This document shows, one piece after another, positions 19,621-29,623 of a DNA stretch of 64,000 nucleotides; the first letter of the stretch is position 1, and each line of letters starts with the position of its first letter. Made by a program: the position numbers and the translations under genes. Under the pieces are notes generated by a model, which did not search any database, was not told the origin of the DNA, and saw only the letters and a program-made list of their open reading frames with translations. The DNA lies in the NCBI GenBank assembly GCA_036023115.1, contig JAYKKT010000061.1, positions 14,157,001 through 14,221,000 on the forward strand, read 5' to 3'. The stretch is from Brasenia schreberi (lineage: Eukaryota > Streptophyta > Magnoliopsida > Nymphaeales > Cabombaceae).

Positions 19621-22160
19621 TTCATGGGCTCGGGGCCTGAGTCCATGTTGTATCTCCAAATTTTCAAAAGTCCTGGGAGCCATTGCTATATTTAGCAGCT
19701 GCCTCCATTTACGCAGGGACGAAATGTCTAGTGACGTTTCTGTTGCACGCCTAAATTGAACCTTCTCGAATGGCATGTTGGTCCCACTACTAAGGCATGT
19801 TAGAAAGGAACTAATCTATGTCACTTCAAAATAGGAACGGGGTTGGTCTTGGATAGCTTAAACAGGGTCACGGTATTTTAGTTGTATATCTCTCGACGCG
19901 TTTTGATTGATGCGATTTTTGGTGGAATAGAATGTATAGATATCCAATGAACACAATAATTCCGATAAGAATTAGAATTTTAGTGATTATTTTAATTTTA
20001 GTAAGGTTCGCTTGATAGCTTTGTGTTAAGCTTACTCACAGCTAAAACTTTGTCGTTCAAGCTACGATTCATAGGATTCTTAACTTATCAAAAAGAGGAC
20101 ATGGAGACATTCTCAAAAAATGAAACATCAACTGATTTTGTCTAAAATCGACTAAGTTATAACCTTGGAAGATATGTTAAGTCTACCAAAATTACAGTTA
20201 CCTCTCATAGGGTCATACTGTTTTCTCTATATCTTGATCGTTCGAACAGTGACTAGAGTGAATCTTGATCATTTGAAATGTAAACAAAATGAGTTTTCCA
20301 TACATTTAAGAATAGCGAAAAAATCGTCCTAGAAATAAACTTTTGACAAATTTTAGAACTTTGGGCAAATTGCTAGTAGGTTAATAGTTGTGGGTTTAAT
20401 TATATCATGGAATGCGGGAAGAATAAATTGAAAAAGTAAATAAAAGAGAACAAAAAGAGAATTTTTATTGACTATGAAGAAAAAAGGCTAGTGACTCTGG
20501 ATTATAAGAAAGAAAAGAAAATTAAAGTAAATTGACCAAGTAAATGAGGTAATTGATGTCCATTCAAGGTGATCAACCACCTCCTTCTATAACCGAGATT
20601 AGGCTCATTTCTAGATTATTCCTTCATTCTCTACATGAATGACTTTGCAATAGAACTCTTACACCTAATTGTAGAATACGGTTAGACAGATCGCTTAGTG
20701 GGTTACTATTTTCATCTTAATGATTATAATGACTCAATAATCATATATTTTCATAGCGAATACTCGGTCCTTGCCCATACAAAAGTGGCCCTCCAGTGCT
20801 GTGTAAGTTTTGCCATTCGCACGACAATATCCTAAAGAAGCATATTCTCTAAACAAACAAAAAATCTCTATTGTGAAAGTATCTTTCTAATCCAAAATAT
20901 GAGAGAGAGAGATCATTAGATGTGCGATTTGGCATGCCTATTAAATAGAAAAAGATTGTCCTCATTAATTTCTTCTTGAATGAAGTCCCTATCCTTGTAG
21001 GACAAAAAACGTATACTGCTGCGCAATAGAAACAACGTGTGGGTGGGAACAACGTTTCAGTGTTTCCCTAATTCAAGTGAAGCCTTCAAAAGAATAGACC
21101 GTTATCATGAGATAGCATAAGTATTGAGAAGAGGGCATACTAAAAGCAGGTCATCATCATCAAGAAGAAGAAAGGGGAAATGCCGTTTTAGTTTTTCAAA
21201 AGGAAAAACCGGTTTTAGTAATCGGAAGAAATTACTGCTTGCATTCATCATTTGTACTCTCTCTCTGTGACACAATCATCATATTTTGTTTGTTTTTCAA
21301 TTATAAAAGGTAAAATTTGGGAGAAAATTTGCCAAATATCCTGTATTGTATCATAAGATTTGCCAACATACTTGTTTCTGTCTGTTTTTCCACTTGTATT
21401 TTCTACCTCACCATAACTGTCTGACTGCGGCCCATATCTAATGGCGACCAGACACCAAAATTCTGTTTAGGAACACGGACTATGCATCCTCCACCTAGAG
21501 GTTTCAATTCGTAGATCAGAAGGCATTTAGAACAACGGACTATGCTCGTACTGCTTTTATCGTTTCTGGTTCATTTCTTCCATTAAATCTATCAGTAAGG
21601 AAGACACATGCTGCCTAACTAGCAAGTGGAAAAGGAACATCGAGTGGAATCAAAGAAACCAGAAGACTGAACACTAAATATATATGAATCACTGCAATAG
21701 GTAACTGATCACTAAATATATACGAATCACTGGAATAGGTAACACGTTCCCTGTGTTTGTTTCTATTGCATTCTCTGTCATCGTATGACATTCTGTTCTG
21801 CGATATTTGAGAATCACCGTCAATACCTCACACTACATTTTCTCCTCTGCTTGCAGTTCATATCTGCCGCTAACATGTTATATAGACCCCCGGAACTCCA
21901 CCATAAACTGGTACACCCACCCACCCATCCATCGATAGAGTTGAACAAAGATTTGGAAGAAGCCGCTCCTTTGCATTACAGTAATAACTTCACATGAATG
22001 CAGCAATAATTGAAGATATACAAATGCAGCAGTAAATAAAGATGGATATAGAACTGCTACCAATATCTACCTAGTCACAATCATCAAATAATGCTTTCAG
22101 TTTACAGGATCCCCACCACCCGAGACAGGAGAGAATCACAAGCTTATAAAGAGTACTTAC
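19621..22160. other. Unassigned intergenic DNA with one short tandem duplication
   Basis: No gene or element recognised. At 21672-21746 a 38 bp unit starting CACTAAATATATA(T/C)GAATCAC is present twice (starts 21672 and 21710). The frames at 20849-21052 and 21785-21997 have no motifs. Confidence 0.3.
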
Positions 22161-22394
22161 ATTTTCATCTGGTGGCCATTCTATAAGGTAGATTCCGAAC
22201 GTTTCTCAAGAGCTTGCCGTGGAGAACTGTCCGACATGGCTCAAATAAGAAGCAGATTGACAACTGCGGAGCTTCAGCTGCTTGACACTTTGCAATGAGT
22301 TTGCAGGTTTTCCCTCTAGTTCACTTGTTTTCTCAATGTTCATCACATGCTGTCTTCCGTTCCTTAAGTATCTAATAATAACTTCACAAAGCAC
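22161..22394 (-). other. Candidate internal exon of an unrecognised gene, with in-frame stop
   Basis: On the minus strand a good acceptor (pyrimidine-poor but ...CCAATGTAG) precedes GTGCTTTGTGAAG at 22394, and a strong donor GTAAGT follows at 22160. The bounded segment is 234 bp, a multiple of three. It reads VLCEVIIRYLRNGRQHVMN, ..., LKLRSCQSASYLSHVGQ, FSTASS, then a TGA at 22206-22208, then ETFGIYLIEWPPDEN up to the donor. The peptide looks protein-like rather than random, but I do not recognise it. Either the stop ends a terminal exon, or the exon is dead. The RING gene lies upstream on the same strand, so this could also be spliced 3' UTR. Low certainty. Confidence 0.3.
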
Positions 22395-22940
22395 CTACAT
22401 TGGATTATAAACAAACTTTAAATTAAAATCACACAATCTCAAACCATCAAATTTGATATCACAATTTGGAAACTATGAAATACGGAGTTGGACAGGTATT
22501 TGGAGATGACAACAAATTGCCACATTTCTTGCAGTGAAAAAAGCAATCCCTACCCTCAAACTAGAAGTCAGAAGACAAAATCTTACAGAGAAAGCTTCTT
22601 CATATATCAGATGAAATGCAAGACTCTGATTCTCAATGCAAGTGAAGAATTGAATCAAGAAAGAAAAAATTTATAGCACAACCCCAAACGCCATTTACAG
22701 ATTATAGTTTGTACAGGCTGCTCGGCAAGTATATGCCTCAGGCTTCCAAGTCTAAACTGACCATACAAAATTTGGAATATAGGTAAGCCAGATACAATTT
22801 TAAGAAGTTCCCTGATGCCGACCATAAGAAAGCAAAAGAATTTAACACCACTACCAACAAACTCTAAAAAAAGCACCACAGTGTTGAATTCACTGGATGG
22901 TTACCAGGTAATAAATCTCATTTGAAGCCTATTATTGATT
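22395..22940. other. 3' flank of the RING-H2 gene
   Basis: Non-coding by inspection. It should contain the 3' UTR and polyadenylation region of the minus-strand RING gene; I cannot place the cleavage site. Confidence 0.4.
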
Positions 22941-24581
22941 TTAAGTCCTCCATCGTTCATAGTCAGGATCATCTGTTGGCAATTGATATCGACACACAGG
23001 GCAGGTGTTTCGAATTCTTAGCCATGGTAAAATACAATCCCCATGATAACAATGGGAGCATGGGAGGCGCTTCACAAATTCTTGTCTTGTAATATCTTCC
23101 TCACAAACAGTGCAATGATTTCTTGTATTGTCAAAATCTTCCTGTATTAGAAAGACTGACACCAAATTGTCCATAAATGCCTTTGAAGCTGGTGGAGCTC
23201 CCTTTGGCATGTTCTCTGTATCAGCAAATTGACCCAGCAATATCTCATATTCTGCAGTGTACACAAAATCCTCGTGGTCACCCGTATGAAACTCTGTATC
23301 ATGCATCATATTGTCAGAATTGCTTGCTTCCAAATCATTTACTGCAAAGAGCACGGCCCATTCTAGATTCTCCATCGTTTCAACGTCATAATCATCATTG
23401 CTTGTACCCATTTCAGGGCGAGGTTCCACACTTGCAGCCTCAACACCACTTGATTCATGATCTTCCCATATTTCAGAAGGCATGATCCTCTCTTCTGCAT
23501 AATCAACAACCATCCTCTCTTCATATATAGAATCATCTTGGCTTAAAACTTCGCCCTCGTCTATTATACCATCAACTTCTTCCCACTCAAACTCGTCATT
23601 CGGGTCTCTTCGATCATCTAAATGGAGAGAATCCCAACGCAGGGGAACCCCAAAGTCATTGCTCAATGTATCTGACTCGGATCGATTGTCCACATCCAAA
23701 CCAGGATCATCCACATCCAAATTAGAACCCATGCTGGGAATCGGGGAAACAACTTCATGAGGATCCTCGGACTCTTCATCAGAGTCGGATTCCAATCCCA
23801 CAACCCCAAAACCATCTACTCCATCACGAAAGTCCCCACCCTCACAGGAATTCCCGTCCGCAGCAACCACATCAGATGCTTCGAGGGCGAAATTCGCCGA
23901 CAAAGCGTCAACAGAACCAGATTCACCGCACACCATCACTACTGATGTTTCGCTGCATTCAACTACATAACGATCGGAAACAAAAGTCCGAAAGGGTGAA
24001 GTAAATCCTTTAGGATCAGGTGTCCTCAATTCTTCGTCCACCAACGACCCATCATCACGTGAAGAATAATGAGAACGTTCGCGATCGTAAACAACATCCC
24101 TATCATCTTCTTCGTGATCATGTTCAGAGAAGCGTCTCCAATCGCCCGAATCGAACCCTAACCCTAATCCAAATCGAAACCCTAATCCTAGTCCAAGATA
24201 ATCGGAACCCAAGTCGTTGTCCCCACCGTCCCCCCCGAAATCAAGGCCGGAACTGCCGTCAAAGGAGGAATTCGTGGGAGAATCCAACTGGGTGCTCGAG
24301 AAACGATTGAAGAGATCAAGAACGAGGTCTACCTGATCGAGATACCGCTGCTCAGAGTCCTCTACCGTCCGATTCCGATCGACCAAGCCATCTAGGGTTG
24401 GGCTTTCATCTAGTTCAAGAAGAGAGTCGAAGCGTGTATCGCAAGAATCGAGCACACCGCCTGAGGGATGGATCTCGTCATCGTGACTACCGCATGCGAA
24501 CGGAGGGGAGAGACCGAACGGTTCCCCTTCTTCCTCGTCCAAGAGACGGTGGAGACGGCGGATCTCTGCGAAATCCGCCAT
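22941..24581 (-). CDS. RING-H2 finger protein, probable E3 ubiquitin ligase
   Basis: A single uninterrupted frame of 546 codons starts at MADFAEIRRLHRLLDEEEG. This start is preferred over an in-frame ATG 45 bases further out (24626) because it sits in a good plant context (TTGCCATGGCG). Residues 490-530 form a complete RING-H2 finger, C-X2-C-X14-C-X-H-X2-H-X2-C-X10-C-X2-C, with the CxHxxHxxC centre CSHCYHGDC and the LPW and RNTCPVCR words typical of E2-binding plant RING ligases. The tail RYQLPTDDPDYE resembles the CIP8/RING1-like group, as does the preceding WAVLFAVNDLE / YEILLGQF helix pair. Residues 20-470 are acidic, Ser/Asp/Glu-rich and probably disordered, with a Gly-Leu-Phe repeat at 128-145. 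There is no signal peptide or membrane span. It would transfer ubiquitin from an E2 to an unknown substrate in cytosol or nucleus. It has no intron and is the only convincing intact nuclear gene here. Confidence 0.93.
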   Translation of the reverse strand: MADFAEIRRLHRLLDEEEGEPFGLSPPFACGSHDDEIHPSGGVLDSCDTRFDSLLELDESPTLDGLVDRNRTVEDSEQRYLDQVDLVLDLFNRFSSTQLDSPTNSSFDGSSGLDFGGDGGDNDLGSDYLGLGLGFRFGLGLGFDSGDWRRFSEHDHEEDDRDVVYDRERSHYSSRDDGSLVDEELRTPDPKGFTSPFRTFVSDRYVVECSETSVVMVCGESGSVDALSANFALEASDVVAADGNSCEGGDFRDGVDGFGVVGLESDSDEESEDPHEVVSPIPSMGSNLDVDDPGLDVDNRSESDTLSNDFGVPLRWDSLHLDDRRDPNDEFEWEEVDGIIDEGEVLSQDDSIYEERMVVDYAEERIMPSEIWEDHESSGVEAASVEPRPEMGTSNDDYDVETMENLEWAVLFAVNDLEASNSDNMMHDTEFHTGDHEDFVYTAEYEILLGQFADTENMPKGAPPASKAFMDNLVSVFLIQEDFDNTRNHCTVCEEDITRQEFVKRLPCSHCYHGDCILPWLRIRNTCPVCRYQLPTDDPDYERWRT

Positions 24582-24850
24582 GGCAAGAGAGAGAGGACAA
24601 AAGGGCCAAGATGAGATATTAGTCATGTCAGAGATTTGAACTTCGATCGGGTTCTTGGTTTTACTGAAGAGCCAAGTCCAGATATGAGACTCGAATCCTG
24701 ATTGGCCAATGCGATAAATAAGGAGAGTGCCAATTAAATTTGGCCGCAGGTTGCCGATTCAATTTCTTGCTCCCGAGGGCTCTTCATGAAGGCTGCGAGT
24801 TCGATTCTTGGGGGCGTGCATACGTGGCACCTCTACAATGGGAGACAATG
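24582..24850 (-). promoter_or_regulatory. Upstream region of the RING-H2 gene with palindromic CCAAT box
   Basis: A perfect 10 bp palindrome ATTGGCCAAT lies at 24701-24710, 120 bp upstream of the chosen ATG, and gives a CCAAT box in both orientations. No convincing TATA box was found on the minus strand. The transposon remnant begins only about 270 bp upstream, so the promoter is either compact or partly supplied by transposon sequence. Confidence 0.4.
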
Positions 24851-26100
24851 TTAGATGTTGGTGTCGAGCCTATTTTTACCATCCAATATAGTCGGAAAAC
24901 ATAGTTTTTATTCCGACTTTATTCTGATTTTTTGACAGTCGAAAAGATAATGCTGGAAACGATTTTGTCAAAATAATTTTATTCTCTGTCTAAAATGTCG
25001 GAGTGTTAAAATAGCTGAAGCAACACTTAGAGTATGATATATTTTGACTATTTGAAATATATTCCGATTGTTACAATAATCAAAATTAACTTTATTGTGT
25101 CTACATGCAATAGCTAGAATAGATATTGCAATAGTCAAAATAAATGGTATTCGGAAGGTTCACAATATACATTACTAAGTTGAATAGTCAGAATTATGGT
25201 TCATCACATATTTCGATTATTGAAAACAATCAAAACTTCTTATAATGTGAACCTTATTTTTACTATGTAATTCAAATTTTAGAAGTTATACAATCATTTG
25301 TATAACATATACAAATATAATACATAACAATAATTAATTAATCAAGTATAATATAATAACAATAAAAATTGAATCACACAATTACAAAGTATAAATGCTA
25401 CAATGATTTGTTTAAAGTCTTACAAAGTACAAAGAAGAAAGTTTATATATAACAAAGACAATGACTAACGACTGTAATGATTTAATCTATCTTTCACATG
25501 ATTGGTCTTTAGGCTCTCTATGATCTTGTGGCTTTTGAAAATTGAAAATTGAAAATCAAAACAACAAAAGTAAACAACTAAGTTATAAATTATATAAGCA
25601 AAAAACATATAAAATATGTTTTCAATACCTATATTTGTTATGATGTGGAATCAAATGGTTGTGATACAAGCTTAATCAAAATCCTCAATGCGATTTTTCA
25701 GTCTTGACATCTATAATAATCATACTTTAAAATGAATTGCTTCAATACTATAATGACTAGTAAAAGTTCATAAATAAAAAACTTACCAATTTTTCATAAT
25801 ATCTAATCGAGTATGATTGAAAATATGTTGATGTTATATGATGCTCCCAAAATTGTTCTAGTTATCCTTATAGGTGCGCCAATACCAAAACCTCTTTCAT
25901 ACCTACCATGATGCTTACCACGAACATGTGTAATGACTTTTTTAAAAGAGATTGCTGTAGGTGAACTTAATTCATGAATATTTTTATATTCATTAAACAC
26001 TTTGTCCTATTCAGGAAAAATATATGGTATACAACACAATAAGAAAAGTGAAAACATATAAATAAGAAGAAATTAAAGTAAATACTTATGCAAGTCCTCC
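24851..26100 (-). mobile_element. Probable CACTA (En/Spm-type) DNA transposon remnant
   Basis: Two observations point the same way. First, 24880-25260 is dense in short repeated words of the form ATAGTC(G/A)GAA and its inverse TTCCGACT / ATTTCGATT, like the subterminal repeats of CACTA elements. Second, the minus-strand frame 26000-25803 encodes NEYKNIHELSSPTAISFKKV followed by VRGKHHGRYERGFGIGAPI, close in shape to the C-terminal motif of plant En/Spm transposases (..V.G..rhGrv.GlG.G..). The terminal CACTA/TAGTG bases and most of the transposase are absent. The rest of the interval is AT-rich. Confidence 0.45.
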
Positions 26101-27039
26101 TAGTTTCTTCCTAAAAAATCTCCCTAGTCATTTTACTTTTTGATATGGCACACTTATAGCTATCACATTGATGAATTGTGATAGCCAAAGTACATTACCA
26201 AAGGCTTATTACCAAACATATAATAGAAAATCTAAACATATTCGTCCAAGACATAGTTATGTTAAAGATCTTATAAGTGTTTACAAGATCACAACTATAT
26301 AAATGGTTGAAAGAAAGGTCTGGTAAATGGTTTGGTAAATAGCCAAAGTACTTCACATAAGATCTGAATTAAATCTTGCAAATCCTTGAAAGAAAGGTTT
26401 GGTAAATGGTTTGATGCAAAATGTATCAATTGATATGGGTCTAAGCCCAGTTTATAAGATCACTATTGATGAAATCTTTACTTACACTTTGAATAACATC
26501 AACTCTTAAGTTCAATAATTAAAGTACATCATTAGAGTGATTGCAAGTACCAACTATATAAATATCCCAAGGAAACGGTACCTAATCCAATAAAAGAAAA
26601 GAATATGTTGAGCATTGCTCTTAATAGACCTATATATATATATATATGTGCTAAAGCACTCATATGGAGACTTTTGCAAATCCTACTTATGTGAGTATAA
26701 AGTAAGACCACTTCTAAAAGTCTTGGGCTTGACTCTTAAGCACTGATGAGAAAGGATACTCGACACAAGGCCTATAAATTATATTAATTGAAACATGATA
26801 TATACCGACATTAGAATCTTATATATAAATCATACACACTTATTCAATTGAATTGGATAGTTGAAAGCTTGTATATTATTCAATTTAGATTAGTAAAACC
26901 CATATTTTGTTAGGTAAAACTTCAAATCTTGAGATGCCTTTATTGAAACTGTAAAACTTTTAAAGTGATGATTTTTCAAATGTATTTTAAAAATGGTAGA
27001 AGATTGTTTAGTAATTTTCAAAATACCAAAATATATTTG
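26101..27039. other. Unassigned AT-rich DNA
   Basis: No gene. The word GAAAGAAAGGT(C/T)TGGTAAATGG occurs twice (about 26309 and 26389), and a (TA)n run lies at about 26632-26648. Confidence 0.3.
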
Positions 27040-27310
27040 AAGGTTTTGGTTATAACTATGTTATGGCATTAAGAGCCACTTATTTTAGTAATAATTGAGC
27101 TCATTAGTAGCACATTTAGTAGCTATAACTCGAGTATTTTGCGACTATGTTTTGACATTAAGAGCCACTTATTTGAGTGATAATTATACTCATTAGTAGC
27201 ATATGTAGTGAACATAACTCATGAGCATTTTAAAGTCATATTTTGACATTAAGAGTCACTTACTTGAGTGATAATTATGCTCATTAGTAACATATCATGA
27301 GTTACATCTT
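27040..27310. repeat. Tandem repeat of about 90 bp, 2.6-3 copies
   Basis: AAGAG(C/T)CACTTA, then GTAATAATT or GTGATAATTAT, then CTCATTAGTA(G/A)CA recur with starts at 27071, 27160 and 27251 (periods 89 and 91). The copies differ by about a tenth or more of their bases, so the array is old. Confidence 0.85.
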
Positions 27311-28214
27311 CACAATGTTTATATAAAGTGGCATTGTAAAATTGATTTATCCAACCTTTCTCTCATTGTGTAAGTATTTGCCTACTTAGTTTTTGAAGAG
27401 AGCTTGTGAGTCTTACTATAGTTGTAATTGGATTTACAACACTATCATTTTTATTTTGTCGGTTTGTGTAAGACTTGGTTGTGTTCGTGTAAGACAAGCC
27501 AAGGGTCTTCATTATATCTTGAAGGTATTTTCCTCATTTGATTATTATTTGATACCAGTGACCGTAAATAAACCTAAAGGTTAGTATTTATCACTCTTCA
27601 AAGAATAGTGCTATCCTGACTTTTTTCAATGTTAAATTTGATCTCTTGAGTGCCCACTACTTAAGAAATGGTGTCATTTAAAGGAAGCTCTACACTAACA
27701 AGTTCTTAGTCTCATACATCCCCAGATAACTGAGTACTCAACACAAATGGAATCAAGCCCCAGTTATAGCAATCCTAGAACTAAAGTGATGCTCTAGCAA
27801 GAGTGTGCACCCAAGTATTTGGGGTCTTTGATTATGTGGCCTTGGACTATTGAACAAAAAAGGTTCTTGTCATAATCAAATGCGGGCCTCAATGTGTAAC
27901 ACACTTTTAACCTTAACTAGATTACCAAGCCCATCAGCAACCTACGCTCACCCTAGTGGTGGGCTGCTAGAATTGGAACTGCACTTAGACAATTCCTAAG
28001 ACAAATAATGACCTCTCTTAGGTCCACTTCCGATGCCCAAGGGAGTCCCTATTCCTGCCCTTAGGTGGCTTCCATAAAGTTCCCTAGATGATCTCGGATT
28101 ACAATAAAAAACAGGGTGTGCCATCATTACATATGCCTCTATCATCGTAGGATGGTCCCTCCCATACTCCATCTTCCTATCCCCATGCAAGGGTAGCTAG
28201 ATCTTTAGGGACTC
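27311..28214. other. Unassigned DNA downstream of the L1 remnant
   Basis: Part of this, next to 28214, may be the L1 RNase H/3' end, but no motif is preserved. The frame 27996-28190 on the minus strand has no recognised domain. Confidence 0.3.
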
Positions 28215-29618
28215 TTTTGCCTTTATACTATCAGGTAGGAATTGCTTTTTTTGAATAAACTATTAAGTTAAGAGCCCTATATATCCTGCCCCACACATAG
28301 TGAGTCCTTGCTTCCAGTTCAAGTCACATAGCAAATCAACGTTGATGAATTCATTGGTGAATTGTTCAATACCTGATCTAAGGAGCTCGACAAATTGATA
28401 TGCTCCAGTATGCAATGGTCTATCATTCAGGATCAACAAACAAGCTCGAGCTTTGGGACACTGCCAGAAAGTAGGTTTTCTATCTTTAGCCTCCCTACAA
28501 AACAAGCAATGTGGTGCTATTTTAATACCTTTGTCTATTAATCTAATATTGGTAGGGAGGATTTTGCGCAGGATCCTCTATGTGAAGTTAGTGAAATGAC
28601 CTTTGATAGGAGTGAAAACTTCCAAATTATCCTCTCGTCACCTATGAGATTTTACAAAATCACATGAGTGGTGCACCACACCGTTGACCTATATCCTGAT
28701 TTTACCGAATACACTACCTTTGGTGTCCAATGCAATATCCATTTATCCCGAATAGGCCCGGTGCATAGAGGAATACATAGAACTTGCTTCAACTCAACCT
28801 TTTGGGGTGTTAATCAACTTGAGATTTAGAAGGTTAGCCACTCACAATTCCTTGAATGCATTTACAATCCCCCACACTCTTGTAAAGACTGAGCTTGAGA
28901 AGGATCCCTACCACTAAGAATGCTTTTGCAAGTACAACTTGGAGAATTCTCAGGCACGACAGGTAGAAAACCTATTAAGGGATAATACTTGGCCTTGAAG
29001 ACTTGGCTAGCAAGAGAATCAGGTTGCCTAGGAAATTTTCATGTTTGCCTTGCCAACATGGTGAGAACTGAAACACTGTAAGTTCCTGATGCCCATTCTG
29101 CCATTCATCTTAGGTGCACATAAATGATCCCATCCTACCACCTATATGTAACTCTTCACGTACTAACATGGTAAGAGAAAATTGCTCATGCATACAGTAA
29201 CTCGCGAAGACCTGAGCTACCATCTTTAAGAGAATCTCCTTTCTTGCAATGATTCTTCTCATTACCCACCTTCCATACCTATCAATCCTGTAAGAATCTA
29301 AATACTTGATGCCTATTAAGATATAGTAATGGGAGGCGAAGATATTGTCCACTACCAAACAATTCCTATACTTGAAGTATTCTAACAATGGCATTTCGGG
29401 TACTACCTTCCAAATTAGAAGTGAAAAAGGTAGCATATTTCTGATGCTTCCTTATCAATGCCTGTACATGAAAATAATTTGAATTAACGTTGCTAATTCT
29501 AGTAGAGTTCCTCCTACACTAGCACAACATTCAAAGATTGGTTGAGGTTAGCAAACGTAATGCGACTGTGGATTCTTCTAGGTTACCTCTTAAGAAGTGC
29601 TCGAACCCATTTGTGGTA
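28215..29618 (-). mobile_element. L1 LINE ORF2 C-terminal remnant (RT end and zf-RVT)
   Basis: On the minus strand the broken translation contains KVGN-KN, AKYYPLIGFL, KWILHWTPK-VYSVKSGYR (about 28660-28740) and a zf-RVT module: ILPTNIRLIDKGIKIAPHC, LFCREAKDRKPTFWQCP (28575-28440). These are the usual C-terminal features of plant L1 ORF2. Stops and shifts are frequent. The upstream end is cut at 29618, where the solo LTR and its target duplication begin; the same L1 resumes beyond the LTR at 31846. The RT core between endonuclease and this part is missing. Confidence 0.75.
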
Positions 29619-29623
29619 GTGAT

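Noticed and set aside
23177..24622. Plus-strand open frames opposite the RING gene (23177, 23757, 24020, 24398)
   Set aside because: They mirror the long minus-strand gene, have no motifs, and are explained by its codon bias.
24781..24850. tRNA-derived SINE (GAGTTCGATTC resembles a pol III B box)
   Set aside because: No matching A box or tail was found, and a single short word is not enough.
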